A stretch of 64,000 nucleotides of DNA, taken from positions 97,231 to 161,230 of the forward strand of contig NZ_JASPDO010000003.1 in the NCBI RefSeq assembly GCF_030230605.1, read 5' to 3'. The position numbers were made by a program, and so were the translations under genes. The DNA comes from Brevibacterium sp. UMB1308A. GTDB taxonomy: Bacteria; Actinomycetota; Actinomycetes; Actinomycetales; Brevibacteriaceae. Positions 55,620 to 64,000 of the stretch are shown here, piece by piece; positions within the stretch are counted from its first letter, which is position 1; every line of letters begins with the position of its first letter. Under the pieces are notes generated by a model. It was given only the letters and a program-made list of their open reading frames with translations. It had not been told where the DNA came from and made no database searches.

Positions 55620-56210
55620 CTACGCAGGGGCGATTTCTGCCACGAGTTTCCGTAACGCCTTGCCCCTGTGACTGATTGCGTTCTTCTCTTCCGAGGACAA
55701 CTGTGCCGCACTCACGTTCACGCCGTCTGGTTGAAAAATCGGGTCGTATCCAAAGCCGCCGTCTCCCACCGGTTCCCGCAGGATCGTGCCACGCATTTCC
55801 CCGGTACGCACCACCTCGGCGCCGGCGTTCACGTACGCGGCCGCACACACAAAACGAGCACCGCGCCCACGGGCTGGAATGTCGCTGAGCTGCGCAAGGA
55901 GCAACTCCAAGTTCGCGCGGTCATCGCCGTGCTCCCCCGCCCAGCGGGCAGACAGAATCCCGGGAGCAGAACCCAGCACATCAACAACGAGCCCCGAATC
56001 ATCAGCAATCGCAGGCAAGCTGGTCTCCCGGGCCACAGCGCGAGCCTTAATCAGCGCGTTCTCTTCGAACGTCAACCCATCTTCAACAACATCAGCCAAC
56101 CCCAGCTCGCCAGCCGTGACGACCTCGGCGGTGGGAATCACCTGCGACAAAATCGCCTGCAACTCAACTTTCTTACCAGCGTTGTGGGTTGCCAGAACAA
56201 AACGAGTCAC
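55620..56210 (-). CDS. rdgB: XTP/dITP diphosphatase
   Basis: This house-cleaning enzyme hydrolyses deaminated purine NTPs. The 196-aa protein has the HAM1 signatures FVLATHNAGKKVELQAIL, TFEENALIKARAVA, ADDSGLVVDVLGSAPGILSARWAG and GDGGFGYDPIFQPDGV. GTG 56210 follows AAGGGG, 10 bp below rph, with which it is usually paired in actinobacteria. It lies in the clpS-DUF2017-MBL-rph-rdgB run. Confidence 0.95.
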   Translation of the reverse strand: MTRFVLATHNAGKKVELQAILSQVIPTAEVVTAGELGLADVVEDGLTFEENALIKARAVARETSLPAIADDSGLVVDVLGSAPGILSARWAGEHGDDRANLELLLAQLSDIPARGRGARFVCAAAYVNAGAEVVRTGEMRGTILREPVGDGGFGYDPIFQPDGVNVSAAQLSSEEKNAISHRGKALRKLVAEIAPA

Positions 56211-56220
56211 GGCCGGCCCC

Positions 56221-56967
56221 TTACTGTTCCGAACCGCTCACCAGACCCTGTGCCAGAGCACGGGCCTGAATCCGGGCGAGTTCCGCACACCCGTGCTCCG
56301 CCAAATCCAGCAACGAGCCCAGCTCAGCGCGGTCGAACGGAGCACCCTCCGCGGTCCCCTGCACCTCCACGAACGCACCCGAGCCAGTCATGACCACGTT
56401 CATGTCGGTTTCAGCAGCCGAATCCTCTTCATACGGCAAGTCCAGCACGGGCGTCCCATCCACAATTCCCACACTGATCGCAGCCACGGAGTCCTTTAAC
56501 ACCTCGGCGTTCTTAGGAATCCACCCCAGCTCCTTGCCTTTTGCAACCGCGTCGACGAGCGCAACATACGCACCCGTGATTGCGGCCGTGCGCGTGCCAC
56601 CGTCGGCCTGCAACACGTCACAGTCCACCTGGAGCGTGTTCTCTCCCAGTTTCGACAGGTCAAGAACCGCACGCAGGCTACGGCCGATCAGACGGGAAAT
56701 CTCGTGCGTCCGTCCCCCGATCTTCCCCTTGACACTCTCGCGAGAACTACGAGTGTGGGTAGCACGTGGCAACATGGCGTATTCGGCCGTGGCCCAACCG
56801 CGCCCTTCGCCCTTCATCCACCGAGGGACGCCTTCAGTCAGCGACGCTGCACACAGCACCCGCGTGCGCCCAAACTCCACGAGCACGGAACCTTCCGCGT
56901 GGTCGAGCCATCCGCGCGTAATTTTTACCTCGCGCAGTTCATTGGCTTGGCGTCCGTCAAATCGCAC
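56221..56967 (-). CDS. rph: ribonuclease PH
   Basis: RNase PH trims the 3' ends of tRNA precursors by phosphorolysis. The 248-aa protein begins [16 protein letters not shown] and carries [49 protein letters not shown] and [22 protein letters not shown]. The GTG at 56967 has AAGGAG at proper spacing; the long upstream frame that extends toward 57369 runs through another gene and is rejected. An 85-bp gap separates it from the MBL gene. Confidence 0.96.
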   Translation of the reverse strand: MRFDGRQANELREVKITRGWLDHAEGSVLVEFGRTRVLCAASLTEGVPRWMKGEGRGWATAEYAMLPRATHTRSSRESVKGKIGGRTHEISRLIGRSLRAVLDLSKLGENTLQVDCDVLQADGGTRTAAITGAYVALVDAVAKGKELGWIPKNAEVLKDSVAAISVGIVDGTPVLDLPYEEDSAAETDMNVVMTGSGAFVEVQGTAEGAPFDRAELGSLLDLAEHGCAELARIQARALAQGLVSGSEQ

Positions 56968-57052
56968 TGTTTTCTCCTTGCGTTGGTTGGTGAGTGGGAC
57001 TGAGTTGGTTGCGGTGGGGTTTCCCCGGGGGTGTTGTGGCTCCCGAGGTCGT

Positions 57053-57877
57053 TCAGGGAACCGTGTATGTGGCCAGTGGTGTTGCGAGTTCGGGAGTACT
57101 ACCGAAAGTTTCCGTGGCTTCTGCGCGCACCTTGTGCTCACTGGTCCACGGCGGTATGTGTGTGAGCATGAGGCGTTTAACACCTGCTGCTTGTGCAACT
57201 TCCCCCGCCCGTTTACCGGTGAGGTGAATGCCCCGAACAGTGTCGCGACCTTCTTCAAAAGCTGCTTCGCACACGAACAGATCTGCTCCGCGAGCGGCTT
57301 CGATGAGTCCGTCGCACGCATCTGAGTCACCCGAATACGTGAGCACTGCGCCGCTGACGTGCTCAACACGTAGCGCGTACGTTTCCACCGGGTGTTCCAC
57401 CAGGTGGGCTTCCACGGTCAACGGGCCAATTGTGTGTCGCGAACCGGGAGTGAGGTCCTTGAACTCGAACGCCGAATCAAGCGTGGATTCATCCGTGTTT
57501 TTCCCAGGCCCTGCTGCCAGTCCGGCGGGTGTGCGGTGGGCTGCTTGGAGCCGCTCTTCGCTTCCAGCGGGCCCGTACACCGGAAGTTTAGGGAGATGCG
57601 AGTCACCGAAGAAGAAGTCGGGGTCATAGGTGCGCAACACGTACAGCCCGGTGATGTCGAGGCAGTGGTCGGGGTGGAGGTGGCTGAGGAACACCGCGTC
57701 GATCTGGGTGTGTGTGAGGACCGTTTGGAGCGGCCCAAGTGCTCCCGAACCCAGGTCCAATACAATGTTGGTCGTTTTCTCCCCGTCGCGTGCGCTCACC
57801 ACATAGCAACTAGCCGAAGATGCCGGCCCAGGGTAAGAACCAGAAATCCCTACCGCTGTGATCGAAAAGTCAGTCAT
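57053..57877 (-). CDS. MBL-fold metallo-hydrolase
   Basis: A 274-aa metallo-beta-lactamase-fold hydrolase of the ribonuclease Z-like group, with metal site [10 protein letters not shown] (residues ~64-73), a second His in VEHPVETY, and Asp in [10 protein letters not shown]. The position between DUF2017 and rph is conserved in actinobacteria, where it is often called a cyclic-nucleotide phosphodiesterase-like or RNase Z-like protein. A role in tRNA 3'-end processing is possible but not shown by sequence. It starts 2 bp below the DUF2017 stop. Confidence 0.88.
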   Translation of the reverse strand: MTDFSITAVGISGSYPGPASSASCYVVSARDGEKTTNIVLDLGSGALGPLQTVLTHTQIDAVFLSHLHPDHCLDITGLYVLRTYDPDFFFGDSHLPKLPVYGPAGSEERLQAAHRTPAGLAAGPGKNTDESTLDSAFEFKDLTPGSRHTIGPLTVEAHLVEHPVETYALRVEHVSGAVLTYSGDSDACDGLIEAARGADLFVCEAAFEEGRDTVRGIHLTGKRAGEVAQAAGVKRLMLTHIPPWTSEHKVRAEATETFGSTPELATPLATYTVP

Positions 57878-57879
57878 TG

Positions 57880-58485
57880 TTAAGGCCCTTCGTTCCCGAG
57901 GTCGTTGCCACCGGCCTCGTCATCCTCGCCGAGGTCGGGGAGAGCTTCCAAAAGAATAGTCGTGATACGGTCCTGCGCCCAGGTGAGAAGTTCATACACG
58001 TTCACCGTCATGACCGTGCTTTCGGGCTGTTCGTCGAGTGTTTCCAGTAGGTTTTCAAGGTCAGATTCGGTCGCGATTCCCAGCCTGGTCGCAAGGATCA
58101 GTCGCACATCGCCCAAGGCAGTAGCCCAAGCCCGGGCTTGCTCCTCCGTAAGTTCCGCCCTGCCGGACCTGTCCAAGGTGAACAGTGCCGTTCGGAAGTT
58201 CGCCAGCTTCGATTCGCGAATGTCACGTTCCGTCAACCGCCTGAACTCTGTTGCACGCTCCGAGTCTTCGGCATCTACGTCCGGGAGAAGTCGGAGCACA
58301 GCTGGGTCGGTGGGTCGCTCTCCAGAGCTCATTCCTACCAGTTTGGCTAGCTCATCTGCTTCGGTTTCGGAGTTGTCGCCACCGAGCAACTCTGCAGCGT
58401 CAGAAAAAAGTCCCGCGAGAAGACGACGTTCAACTGGTTCGACTTCAACAATTGCCGTAAAGCGCGCACTGGGCGTAATCTTCAT
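57880..58485 (-). CDS. DUF2017 protein
   Basis: A 201-aa acidic protein, helical by composition, with [19 protein letters not shown] near the start and a central [15 protein letters not shown], fitting actinobacterial DUF2017. It is found beside clpS in most members of the phylum. No enzymatic motif is visible. The C-terminus is very acidic ([11 protein letters not shown]). Its start overlaps the clpS stop (58482-58485), so the two are coupled; a link to ClpS-mediated proteolysis is suggested by this only. Confidence 0.88.
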   Translation of the reverse strand: MKITPSARFTAIVEVEPVERRLLAGLFSDAAELLGGDNSETEADELAKLVGMSSGERPTDPAVLRLLPDVDAEDSERATEFRRLTERDIRESKLANFRTALFTLDRSGRAELTEEQARAWATALGDVRLILATRLGIATESDLENLLETLDEQPESTVMTVNVYELLTWAQDRITTILLEALPDLGEDDEAGGNDLGNEGP

Positions 58486-58775
58486 GTGTCAGCCTTCTTA
58501 CACGTAGCCCACAGTCCAAAGCCGTGCATCGCTGCCGTGTCACGTTCCATCTCTTCACGCGTCCCGGTTGCAACAACCGATTTCCCGTTGTTGTGGACTT
58601 CCATCATCAACTTGTTCGCTTTAGCCGGCGAATACCCAAAGTAGCTTCGGAAAACATACGTCACGTACGACATGAGGTTGACCGGGTCATTGAACACGAT
58701 GGTTACCCAGGGCGAGTCCGTCGCAACGACTTCGTCAACCTCTGGCTCAGCTAGAGTGCTCGTGGAAGTGCTCAC
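58482..58775 (-). CDS. clpS: ATP-dependent Clp protease adaptor ClpS
   Basis: ClpS delivers N-degron proteins to Clp ATPases. The 97-aa protein has the core [20 protein letters not shown], the Asp-Pro-Val-Asn loop that reads N-terminal residues, and [35 protein letters not shown] 58775 is preferred because TATGGT lies exactly 6 nt upstream and the protein length then matches the family; a reading to 58856 would overlap the pncB start. It is probably leaderless and starts the clpS-to-rdgB run. Confidence 0.94.
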   Translation of the reverse strand: MSTSTSTLAEPEVDEVVATDSPWVTIVFNDPVNLMSYVTYVFRSYFGYSPAKANKLMMEVHNNGKSVVATGTREEMERDTAAMHGFGLWATCKKADT

Positions 58776-58781
58776 ATATTC

Positions 58782-58787
58782 ACCATA
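58782..58787 (-). promoter_or_regulatory. -10 box of a probable leaderless clpS transcript
   Basis: TATGGT with a 6-nt spacer (GAATAT) to the GTG start of clpS. Confidence 0.5.
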
Positions 58788-58825
58788 TGCGAAATATGAT
58801 TGTGACTCGCAGTAGGAAGGTGCAA

Positions 58826-58831
58826 TAGGAT
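58826..58831 (+). promoter_or_regulatory. -10 box of a probable leaderless pncB transcript
   Basis: TAGGAT with a 7-nt spacer to the pncB ATG. The CAGG just before the ATG is too near to be a good Shine-Dalgarno. Confidence 0.5.
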
Positions 58832-58838
58832 CACAGGT

Positions 58839-60155
58839 ATGAGTGATCTCACACACCAGTCCACGGCACTTCTCACCGATCAGTACGAACTCACCATGGT
58901 TCAGGCTGCTCTAGAATCCGGCCGAGCAGACCGCACATGTCTCTTTGAAGTTTTTGGACGCAGACTCCCGCCCGGTCGCCGTTACGGCGTGGTCGCAGGA
59001 ACCGGCCGTTTCTTAGAAGCCCTCGAAAACTTCACTTTCGGCCCTGATGAACTCGCATTTCTCAAGTCAGCGAACATTCTGGACGACACCACGCTGGACT
59101 GGCTTGAAAGTTACACGTTTACGGGAAACATTCGCGGGTACGCAGAAGGGGACATGTACTTCCCTCACTCCCCCATCCTCACGGTTGAAGCGACCTTCGC
59201 ACAGGCTGTAGTCCTCGAAACACTCATCTTGTCCATCATGAACTATGACACGGCCGTTGCATCCGCTGCTTCCCGCATGTCACGGGCTGCCGGTGATCGT
59301 CCATGTGCAGACATGGGTTCACGCCGAACCCAGGAATACGCCGCAGTGGGTGCAGCACGTGCCGCAGTGATCGCCGGTTTCGCATCAACTTCGAACCTCG
59401 AAGCAGGAAGGCGCTACGGGCTCCGCACCATTGGCACCGCCGCGCACGCTTTCACTCTTCTCCACAACACCGAACGCGAAGCATTCGACGCCCAAGTGAA
59501 AGCGCTAGGCAAAGACACCGTCCTGCTTCTAGACACCTACGACGTCGACGAAGCACTCAAAACCGCAATCGACGTCGCGGGAACAGAACTGGGCGGGGTG
59601 CGCATTGACTCCGGTGACCTTGGAATCCAAGCGACTGAAGTCCGCGAAAAGCTCGACGCACTCGGTGCCACCAACACGAAAATCACTGTCACCTCGGACT
59701 TGGACGAATACGCAATCGCTTCCCTCCGAGCCACCCCAACCGACTCCTACGGTGTGGGAACCCGCCTTGTCACCGGTTCTGGCTCGCCCACAGCGAACTT
59801 GGTGTACAAACTGGTGGCCCGCTCCGACAACGGCGAAGACTGGGTCTCGGTTGAAAAGAAATCTGCCGGCAAGGGATCACACGGTGGGTTCAAGCAGGCC
59901 GTGCGTGCACTCGAAGGTGGCGTGGCAACTGAAGAAGCAATCGGAGTGCCCACACTGCCAGAAGAAGTTTCCAGTGGCCGTCCCCTCACAGTTGACCTGG
60001 TCGTTGACGGCCAGATCGTCGACGGATACACCGGTCCCGAAGGCGTGGAACGTGCACGCGCCCACTACCACGACTCCATTCGCGAACTGCCCCGCACCGC
60101 GCACCGCTTGCAAGACGGTGAACCAGCTATCCCCACGGTGTACTACAACGCATAA
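58839..60155 (+). CDS. pncB: nicotinate phosphoribosyltransferase
   Basis: PncB makes nicotinate mononucleotide from nicotinate and PRPP for NAD salvage. The 438-aa protein has [43 protein letters not shown] with TSNLEAG, the conserved His in [13 protein letters not shown], and the phosphate-binding [10 protein letters not shown] with [11 protein letters not shown]. It is divergent from clpS and ends in a strong bidirectional terminator. Confidence 0.96.
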   Translation: MSDLTHQSTALLTDQYELTMVQAALESGRADRTCLFEVFGRRLPPGRRYGVVAGTGRFLEALENFTFGPDELAFLKSANILDDTTLDWLESYTFTGNIRGYAEGDMYFPHSPILTVEATFAQAVVLETLILSIMNYDTAVASAASRMSRAAGDRPCADMGSRRTQEYAAVGAARAAVIAGFASTSNLEAGRRYGLRTIGTAAHAFTLLHNTEREAFDAQVKALGKDTVLLLDTYDVDEALKTAIDVAGTELGGVRIDSGDLGIQATEVREKLDALGATNTKITVTSDLDEYAIASLRATPTDSYGVGTRLVTGSGSPTANLVYKLVARSDNGEDWVSVEKKSAGKGSHGGFKQAVRALEGGVATEEAIGVPTLPEEVSSGRPLTVDLVVDGQIVDGYTGPEGVERARAHYHDSIRELPRTAHRLQDGEPAIPTVYYNA

Positions 60156-60158
60156 CGC

Positions 60159-60196
60159 AAGCGGGGTTACAGGCTTTCACACCTGTAACCCCGCTT
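60159..60196. terminator. bidirectional terminator between pncB and adhP
   Basis: AAGCGGGGTTACAGG and CCTGTAACCCCGCTT form a perfect 15-bp stem with an 8-nt loop, 4 bp after the pncB stop. Confidence 0.85.
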
Positions 60197-60208
60197 AAGT
60201 AGGTTCAC

Positions 60209-61231
60209 TCAGTATTCGACAACAACACGGCCGTCGATCTTGCCGTGGACCATTTCATCAAACACCGCGTTAATGTCGCCCAAAGGACGCTTAGTGAACG
60301 TGGGGTGGATAAGACCACGCGCGTAGAAGTCCAAAGCTTCTTCCATGTCGCGGCGGGTTCCCACGATCGAACCGCGGATCGTCAGACGCTTAAGAACAAT
60401 GTCGAAGATCGGTGCAGGGAACTCACCTGGTGGCAAACCGTTGAACACAATCGTGCCACCACGGCGCGTCATTCCAATCGCCTGCCCAAATGCGTCTGGG
60501 TGCACAGCTGTCACCAGAACGCCATGACTTCCACCCACTGCTTCCTGGACCTCCGGGACGGGGTCGTTCGCGAATGCGTTGACAACCACCTCGGCCCCGT
60601 GCTTCTTAGCAAGCTGGAGCTTGTCATCAGCAATGTCTACAGCAACAACGCGCATCCCCATGGCAACCGCGTACTGGACTGCAATGTGTCCCAGGCCGCC
60701 TACACCAGAAATAACAACCCACTCACCGGGCTTCACCTCGGTTTCTTTCAGACCCTTGTACACCGTGACACCTGCACACAGAACTGGTGCGATTTCATAT
60801 GGGTCAGCACCTTCTGGGATGAGTGCGCAGTAACGGCTGTCTACCAGCATGTACTCGCCAAACGAACCGTCGACCGAATAGCCACCGTTCTCCTGCTTCT
60901 CACACAGCGTCTCCCAGCCGGTTTCGCAGTATTCGCACTCACCGCACGCGCTCCACAGCCACGCGTTACCAACCAGGTCACCTTCCTTCACGCGCGTGAC
61001 GTAGTCACCTACTGCAACGACCTTTCCAACACCTTCGTGACCGGGAATGAAAGGAGGCTCAGGCTTGACCGGCCAGTCACCGTGAGCCGCGTGAAGGTCG
61101 GTGTGGCACACACCAGTCGAAATGTTCTTCACAAGCGCCTGGTATGGGCCGGGTTTGGGGACGTCTACTTGCTTAACTTCGAGGTCTTTTCCAAATTCAT
61201 TGACGACAGCTGCATTCATTGTTTCGGACAT
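60209..61231 (-). CDS. adhP: zinc-dependent alcohol dehydrogenase (AdhP type)
   Basis: The 340-aa protein of the zinc-type MDR superfamily has the catalytic-zinc Cys in STGVCHTDLHAAHGDWP, GHEGVGKVVAVG, and the structural-zinc cluster ACGECEYCETGWETLC. The NAD fold is VVISGVGGLGHIAVQYA. The Asp after VVAVDIADDK predicts NAD rather than NADP. ATG 61231 is preferred; GGAG lies about 10 nt upstream, and a 20-residue upstream extension is less likely. Physiological substrate is probably ethanol or another primary alcohol. The 114-bp gap to the helicase gene upstream may hold its promoter. Confidence 0.92.
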   Translation of the reverse strand: MSETMNAAVVNEFGKDLEVKQVDVPKPGPYQALVKNISTGVCHTDLHAAHGDWPVKPEPPFIPGHEGVGKVVAVGDYVTRVKEGDLVGNAWLWSACGECEYCETGWETLCEKQENGGYSVDGSFGEYMLVDSRYCALIPEGADPYEIAPVLCAGVTVYKGLKETEVKPGEWVVISGVGGLGHIAVQYAVAMGMRVVAVDIADDKLQLAKKHGAEVVVNAFANDPVPEVQEAVGGSHGVLVTAVHPDAFGQAIGMTRRGGTIVFNGLPPGEFPAPIFDIVLKRLTIRGSIVGTRRDMEEALDFYARGLIHPTFTKRPLGDINAVFDEMVHGKIDGRVVVEY

Positions 61232-61345
61232 GGGGGACAACTCCTTCGTCGCGATAGGTCGCAGATTTTCTGCGAGACACACATAGTGCATCTCTTATGA
61301 ATCCTATTGACCAGTCAGGGCCCGTGTGAATACCCCGCACGGAAT

Positions 61346-63124
61346 TTATGAGCGACCCACAAACCACCGTTGCAGGGTCTTGATCCTGTCTTGGATCTGT
61401 TCGCGTGACGCCTGTGCTACGGCGGGGCCACCGCACGCGCGTCGCAGTTCAATGTGGATTGAACCGTGTGGTTTGCCGGTTCGTCTGGCCCACGCCCCCA
61501 CCAGCGACTGCAGTTTATTGCGTTCCTCTTTCATCGCTTTGTGTTCAAGTTCGTCCGGGTCTTCGGTGGGTGTGACCCGGCCTTTGCGTTTGGACTGTTC
61601 TGATTGCCGGGCGCGCAACAGGTGGGACACTTGTTCGGGTTCGAGTAGGCCGGGGAGTCCAATGAAGTCCAGTTCGTCGTCTGAACCCACGGCTCCCCCG
61701 GCCCCAAATTCGCCACCGTCGTAAAGTACGCGGTCAAAGGACGCTTCTGCTGACAAGGCCTCGTATGTTCCTGTCGCTAAGTCCCCGGACGCGGATTCGT
61801 TGCGGTTCGCTTCGTCGAGGGCCTGGTCGTCGAGCAATCCTTGGTCTTCGTCTTCTTCGGATCGCCGCACATCGAGTGCGTGGTCGCGTTCAGTTTCCAG
61901 GTTGTTGGCAAGGGCCAGGAGCACGGGCACGCTAGGCAAGAAGATCGATGCGGTTTCTCCGCGTTTGCGTGCTCGCACAAAACGCCCCACGGCCTGCGCG
62001 AAAAACAGCGGAGTGGCCGACGAGGTCGCGTACACGCCCACTGCCAGCCTGGGAACGTCCACACCTTCAGACACCATGCGAACCGCGACCATCCATCGAC
62101 GGTCGGAGTTTTGGAACTCCTCGATTCGTTCGCTGGCTCCCGCTTCGTCCGAGAGCACCACGGTTACATCTTCGCCTGCTATTTCTTTGAGCTGTTTGGC
62201 GTATGCGCGGGCCACTTGCTGATCGGTTGCGATCACCAGCCCGCCGGCATCGGGCACAGTGCGTCGCACTTCGGTGAGCCTGCGGTCGGCTGCTCTGAGA
62301 ACTGCAGGGATCCATTCGCCTGTGGGGTTCAGTGCGGTCCGCCAGGCTTGTGCGTGGACGTCTTTTGTGGCGTCTGCCCCTAGAACGGCTTCCATTTCGT
62401 CGCCAGCTTTTGTGCGCCACCGCATGTTACCGGAGTAGGTCATGAAGATGACGGGGCGCACCACGCCGTCGCCAAGCGCGCGTGAGTACCCGTAGGAATA
62501 GTCGGCTTGCGAGGTGCGGATGCCTTCGTCGTCGGGGACGTAGGTGACAAAAGGGATCGCCGAGGTGTCCGACCGGAAAGGCGTTCCCGTCAGGGCGAGG
62601 CGGCGGCGAGCAGGTTCGAAAGCGTCACGTACGGCGTCACCCCAGGACAGGGCATCGCCTGCGTGGTGAATCTCATCGAGGATGACCAACGTGCGGTACT
62701 TTTCTGTGCGGTTTTGGTGGAGAACGGGCTTCGCTGCCACTTGCGCATACGTGACTGCGACCCCGTGGAACCCTGGCGCTGAGCGTCCTTGTGAGTTCTT
62801 GAAGTTGGGGTCGAGTTTGATTCCCACACGACCGGCTGCTGCCGCCCATTGGACCTTGAGGTGTTCTGTGGGTGCGACAACAGTGACTCGGTCCACTTTG
62901 CGCTGAGCGAGTAGTTCGGATGCTAAACGCAAAGCGAAGGTGGTTTTACCTGCTCCTGGAGTTGCAACTGCTAAAAAGTCGCGAGGTTCATTGCGAAAGT
63001 ACTGTTCGAGTGCCTCAGCCTGCCATGCACGCAATTTTCCCGCTGTTCCCCACGCGGCGCGTTCGGGGAAAGCGGGAGAAAGATGTTCGGCGGCAGAGGT
63101 TCCTGGAACCCTACCAGTGTTCAC
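61346..63124 (-). CDS. DEAD/DEAH-box helicase of the type III restriction-like family
   Basis: This 592-aa SF2 helicase has Walker A AVATPGAGKTTFALRLASEL (residues ~52-71), LVILDEIHHAGD as motif II, ALTGTPFRSD as motif III, and a C-terminal RecA domain with QAVGRFVRARKRGE as motif VI. The extra C-terminal part (~420-592) has acidic and then basic segments. The protein is widespread in actinobacteria beside DUF3039 and has no tested role. The GTG start overlaps the DUF3039 stop (GTGA). It is not accompanied by restriction or methylation genes. Confidence 0.9.
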   Translation of the reverse strand: MNTGRVPGTSAAEHLSPAFPERAAWGTAGKLRAWQAEALEQYFRNEPRDFLAVATPGAGKTTFALRLASELLAQRKVDRVTVVAPTEHLKVQWAAAAGRVGIKLDPNFKNSQGRSAPGFHGVAVTYAQVAAKPVLHQNRTEKYRTLVILDEIHHAGDALSWGDAVRDAFEPARRRLALTGTPFRSDTSAIPFVTYVPDDEGIRTSQADYSYGYSRALGDGVVRPVIFMTYSGNMRWRTKAGDEMEAVLGADATKDVHAQAWRTALNPTGEWIPAVLRAADRRLTEVRRTVPDAGGLVIATDQQVARAYAKQLKEIAGEDVTVVLSDEAGASERIEEFQNSDRRWMVAVRMVSEGVDVPRLAVGVYATSSATPLFFAQAVGRFVRARKRGETASIFLPSVPVLLALANNLETERDHALDVRRSEEDEDQGLLDDQALDEANRNESASGDLATGTYEALSAEASFDRVLYDGGEFGAGGAVGSDDELDFIGLPGLLEPEQVSHLLRARQSEQSKRKGRVTPTEDPDELEHKAMKEERNKLQSLVGAWARRTGKPHGSIHIELRRACGGPAVAQASREQIQDRIKTLQRWFVGRS

Positions 63125-63390
63125 TCGTCGTCAGGCTCCTGACCTTCTGGCATGGATTCGTAGATTTCTTTGCACAGAGGGCAGACGGGGAATCGTTGTG
63201 GGTCTCGGCTGGGGACCCATACTTTGCCACAGAGAGCTACCAGGGGCGTGCCGGTCACCATGGATTCCATGATCTTCGCTTTGGGTGCGTAATGTGAAAA
63301 CCGCTCATGATCACCGGGTTCGGTCAGTTGTTCCTGCAACTCGCGGTCGAGTGTTGCTGTGCCACCGGTACTCGGATAGGTTTCAGTCAT
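63121..63390 (-). CDS. DUF3039 protein, zinc-binding
   Basis: An 89-aa actinobacterial DUF3039 protein: a flexible N-terminus (TETYPSTGGTATLDREL), then ERFSHYAPKAKIMESMVTGTPLVALCGKVW and a CPLCKEIYE motif, which together with LCGKVW could bind zinc. The C-terminus is acidic. Its ATG (63390-63388) sits 7 nt beyond TAGAAT, and an ATG 9 bp further up overlaps that box, so 63390 is taken as the start and the message is probably leaderless. Helicase and DUF3039 are coupled by a 4-bp overlap. Confidence 0.85.
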   Translation of the reverse strand: MTETYPSTGGTATLDRELQEQLTEPGDHERFSHYAPKAKIMESMVTGTPLVALCGKVWVPSRDPQRFPVCPLCKEIYESMPEGQEPDDE

Positions 63391-63403
63391 GCCCCCCATT
63401 CTA
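63377..63403. promoter_or_regulatory. interlocked divergent promoters and start codons
   Basis: The plus -10 TAGGTT (63377-63382) lies 6 nt before ATG 63389-63391; the minus -10 TAGAAT (63398-63403) lies 7 nt before the minus ATG 63390-63388. Each -10 therefore lies inside the first codons of the opposite gene, and the two start codons share CATG. Neither gene shows a Shine-Dalgarno. Confidence 0.6.
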
Positions 63404-63886
63404 TCCAGTGACTTTGTTGACGACTACCGCCGGTTGAGCGATTCGATTGCTTCTGGCGTTGCAGTGGTCACGGTTGGCCGGGGAACTAGGTTCACGGGGG
63501 TCACTGTCGACTCATTTCTTGACGTGTCGTGGGACCCACCAACCATGCTTGTGTCTGTCCTTTCATTGTCGCGAATCATGGATGTGTTGGAGTCAGCGCC
63601 CATGTTCACGCTCAGCGTGCTGAATGCTGGGCAGGAAGATATTGCGGCATGGTTGGGTGCGTCTGGGCAACCGAACTACGGGCTGTTGAGTGATATCGCC
63701 ACCGTTGAGGGTGACCGTGGACCGGCGCATATTGCTGGCGCGTGTGCGTTCTTCGAGATCGAGGTTGCTGACCGTCATGTGGTAGCGACGCATACGCTGT
63801 TTTCTGGTCCGGTAGTTGCGCAGGGTGGTACCCCTGACACACCAGCGTTGGTGCGGAGGAACCGGATGTACGGCACTTTTGGGTGA
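63389..63886 (+). CDS. flavin reductase domain protein (FMN-binding split barrel)
   Basis: The 165-aa protein has the family start DYRRLSDSIASGVAVVTVGRG, TGVTVDSFLDVSWDPPTMLVSV, and SRIMDVLESAPMFTLSVLNAGQEDIAAWLG. A central Cys is in AHIAGACAFFEIEVADRHVV, which then gives DRHVVATHTLFSGPVV. Relatives reduce FMN or FAD with NAD(P)H for oxygenases; the partner is unknown. ATG 63389 keeps the normal family length. It is not adjacent to an oxygenase in this window. Confidence 0.88.
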   Translation: MPPILSSDFVDDYRRLSDSIASGVAVVTVGRGTRFTGVTVDSFLDVSWDPPTMLVSVLSLSRIMDVLESAPMFTLSVLNAGQEDIAAWLGASGQPNYGLLSDIATVEGDRGPAHIAGACAFFEIEVADRHVVATHTLFSGPVVAQGGTPDTPALVRRNRMYGTFG

Positions 63887-63896
63887 ATTGTTTAAG

Positions 63897-63930
63897 GGCC
63901 TGACCGGTAGTGGTCAGGCCTTACCTTTTT
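63897..63930 (+). terminator. terminator of the flavin reductase gene
   Basis: GGCCTGACC and GGTCAGGCC form a 9-bp stem with a 6-nt loop, then TTACCTTTTT on the plus strand, 10 bp after the stop. Confidence 0.8.
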
Positions 63931-63943
63931 GTGTTGAATATGG

Positions 63944-63979
63944 AAAAGAGGAGGCCACGGCTTCGTGGTCTCCTCTTTT
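63944..63979. terminator. second hairpin terminator, probably for a minus-strand gene beyond the window
   Basis: A 16-bp stem with one G-T pair (AAAAGAGGAGGCCACG and CGTGGTCTCCTCTTTT) around a 4-nt loop. It works in both directions. A convergent gene is likely to lie to the right of base 64000. Confidence 0.7.
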
Positions 63980-64000
63980 CGTTTACGTTGGTTTTGCGGC

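Noticed and set aside
56968..57369. N-terminal extension of rph toward 57369
   Set aside because: It runs through the MBL gene in another frame. GTG 56967 has a good ribosome site and gives the normal RNase PH length.
61346..63390. Restriction or phage-defence system around the DEAD/DEAH helicase
   Set aside because: No methylase, nuclease or specificity gene is adjacent. Helicase with DUF3039 is a common actinobacterial core pair.

Overview
The window looks like a chromosomal segment of an actinobacterium, most likely Micrococcales or a close relative, of moderately high G+C. Evidence: inositol-3-phosphate synthase at the left edge, the neighbours clpS-DUF2017-MBL-rph-rdgB, purN-purH-DUF3017 next to a DUF6350 protein, DUF501-ftsB-eno, DUF3039 beside a DEAD/DEAH helicase, and many GTG starts. 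Several starts lack a Shine-Dalgarno sequence and carry a TANNNT -10 box 6-7 nt upstream, the mark of leaderless actinobacterial mRNAs. I cannot name the genus. No prophage, insertion sequence, CRISPR array or integrase was seen, so this is core-type chromosome.

Layout. 1-9 kb: ino1 (cut by the window edge), prfC, a small membrane protein, the large helicase hrpA, an AEC-family permease and a DUF1461 membrane protein. 9-20 kb: reserve polymers, with PPK2 polyphosphate kinase, a lipoprotein and a glycogen operon glgP-glgB-glgC-glgA-glgX on the minus strand whose last four genes overlap by 4 bp. 20.2-20.7 kb: a 0.4 kb non-coding stretch with similar hairpins, then an odd short-variable-arm tRNA with a UAA anticodon. 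20.7-33 kb: ndh, a subtilisin-like protease, ppx, DUF501, ftsB, eno, a protein phosphatase, mazG and mfd, then a divergent rhomboid protease and pth. 33-39.5 kb: rplY, prs-glmU, tRNA-Gln, a small membrane protein and pcrA/uvrD. 39.5-47.6 kb: an MT0933-type antitoxin-like protein, a CoA-transferase/acyl-CoA dehydrogenase pair, purN-purH-DUF3017, DUF6350 and a proline-rich membrane-anchored protein. 47.7-54.3 kb: an amidase and a four-gene peptide ABC importer. 54.4-58.8 kb: two unassigned envelope proteins, rdgB, rph, an MBL hydrolase, DUF2017 and clpS. 58.8-64 kb: pncB, adhP, a helicase, DUF3039 and a flavin reductase.

How the genes fit together. GlgC makes ADP-glucose, GlgA polymerises it, GlgB branches it, and GlgP with GlgX degrade the polymer. 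PPK2 and Ppx handle polyphosphate. PurN, PurH and Prs serve nucleotide synthesis, while MazG and RdgB clean the NTP pool. Mfd and PcrA serve repair. ClpS feeds N-degron substrates to ClpAP or ClpCP.

The most interesting signals are: (1) two divergent genes at 63.4 kb whose start codons interlock in one CATG and which both look leaderless, each -10 lying inside the other gene; (2) an 8-mer, CCGAGGTS, strongly over-represented on both strands and in several reading frames; (3) two overlapping -10 boxes serving mfd and rhomboid; (4) the class I tRNA with a UAA anticodon beside a hairpin-repeat array; (5) a GT5-type glycogen synthase operon.
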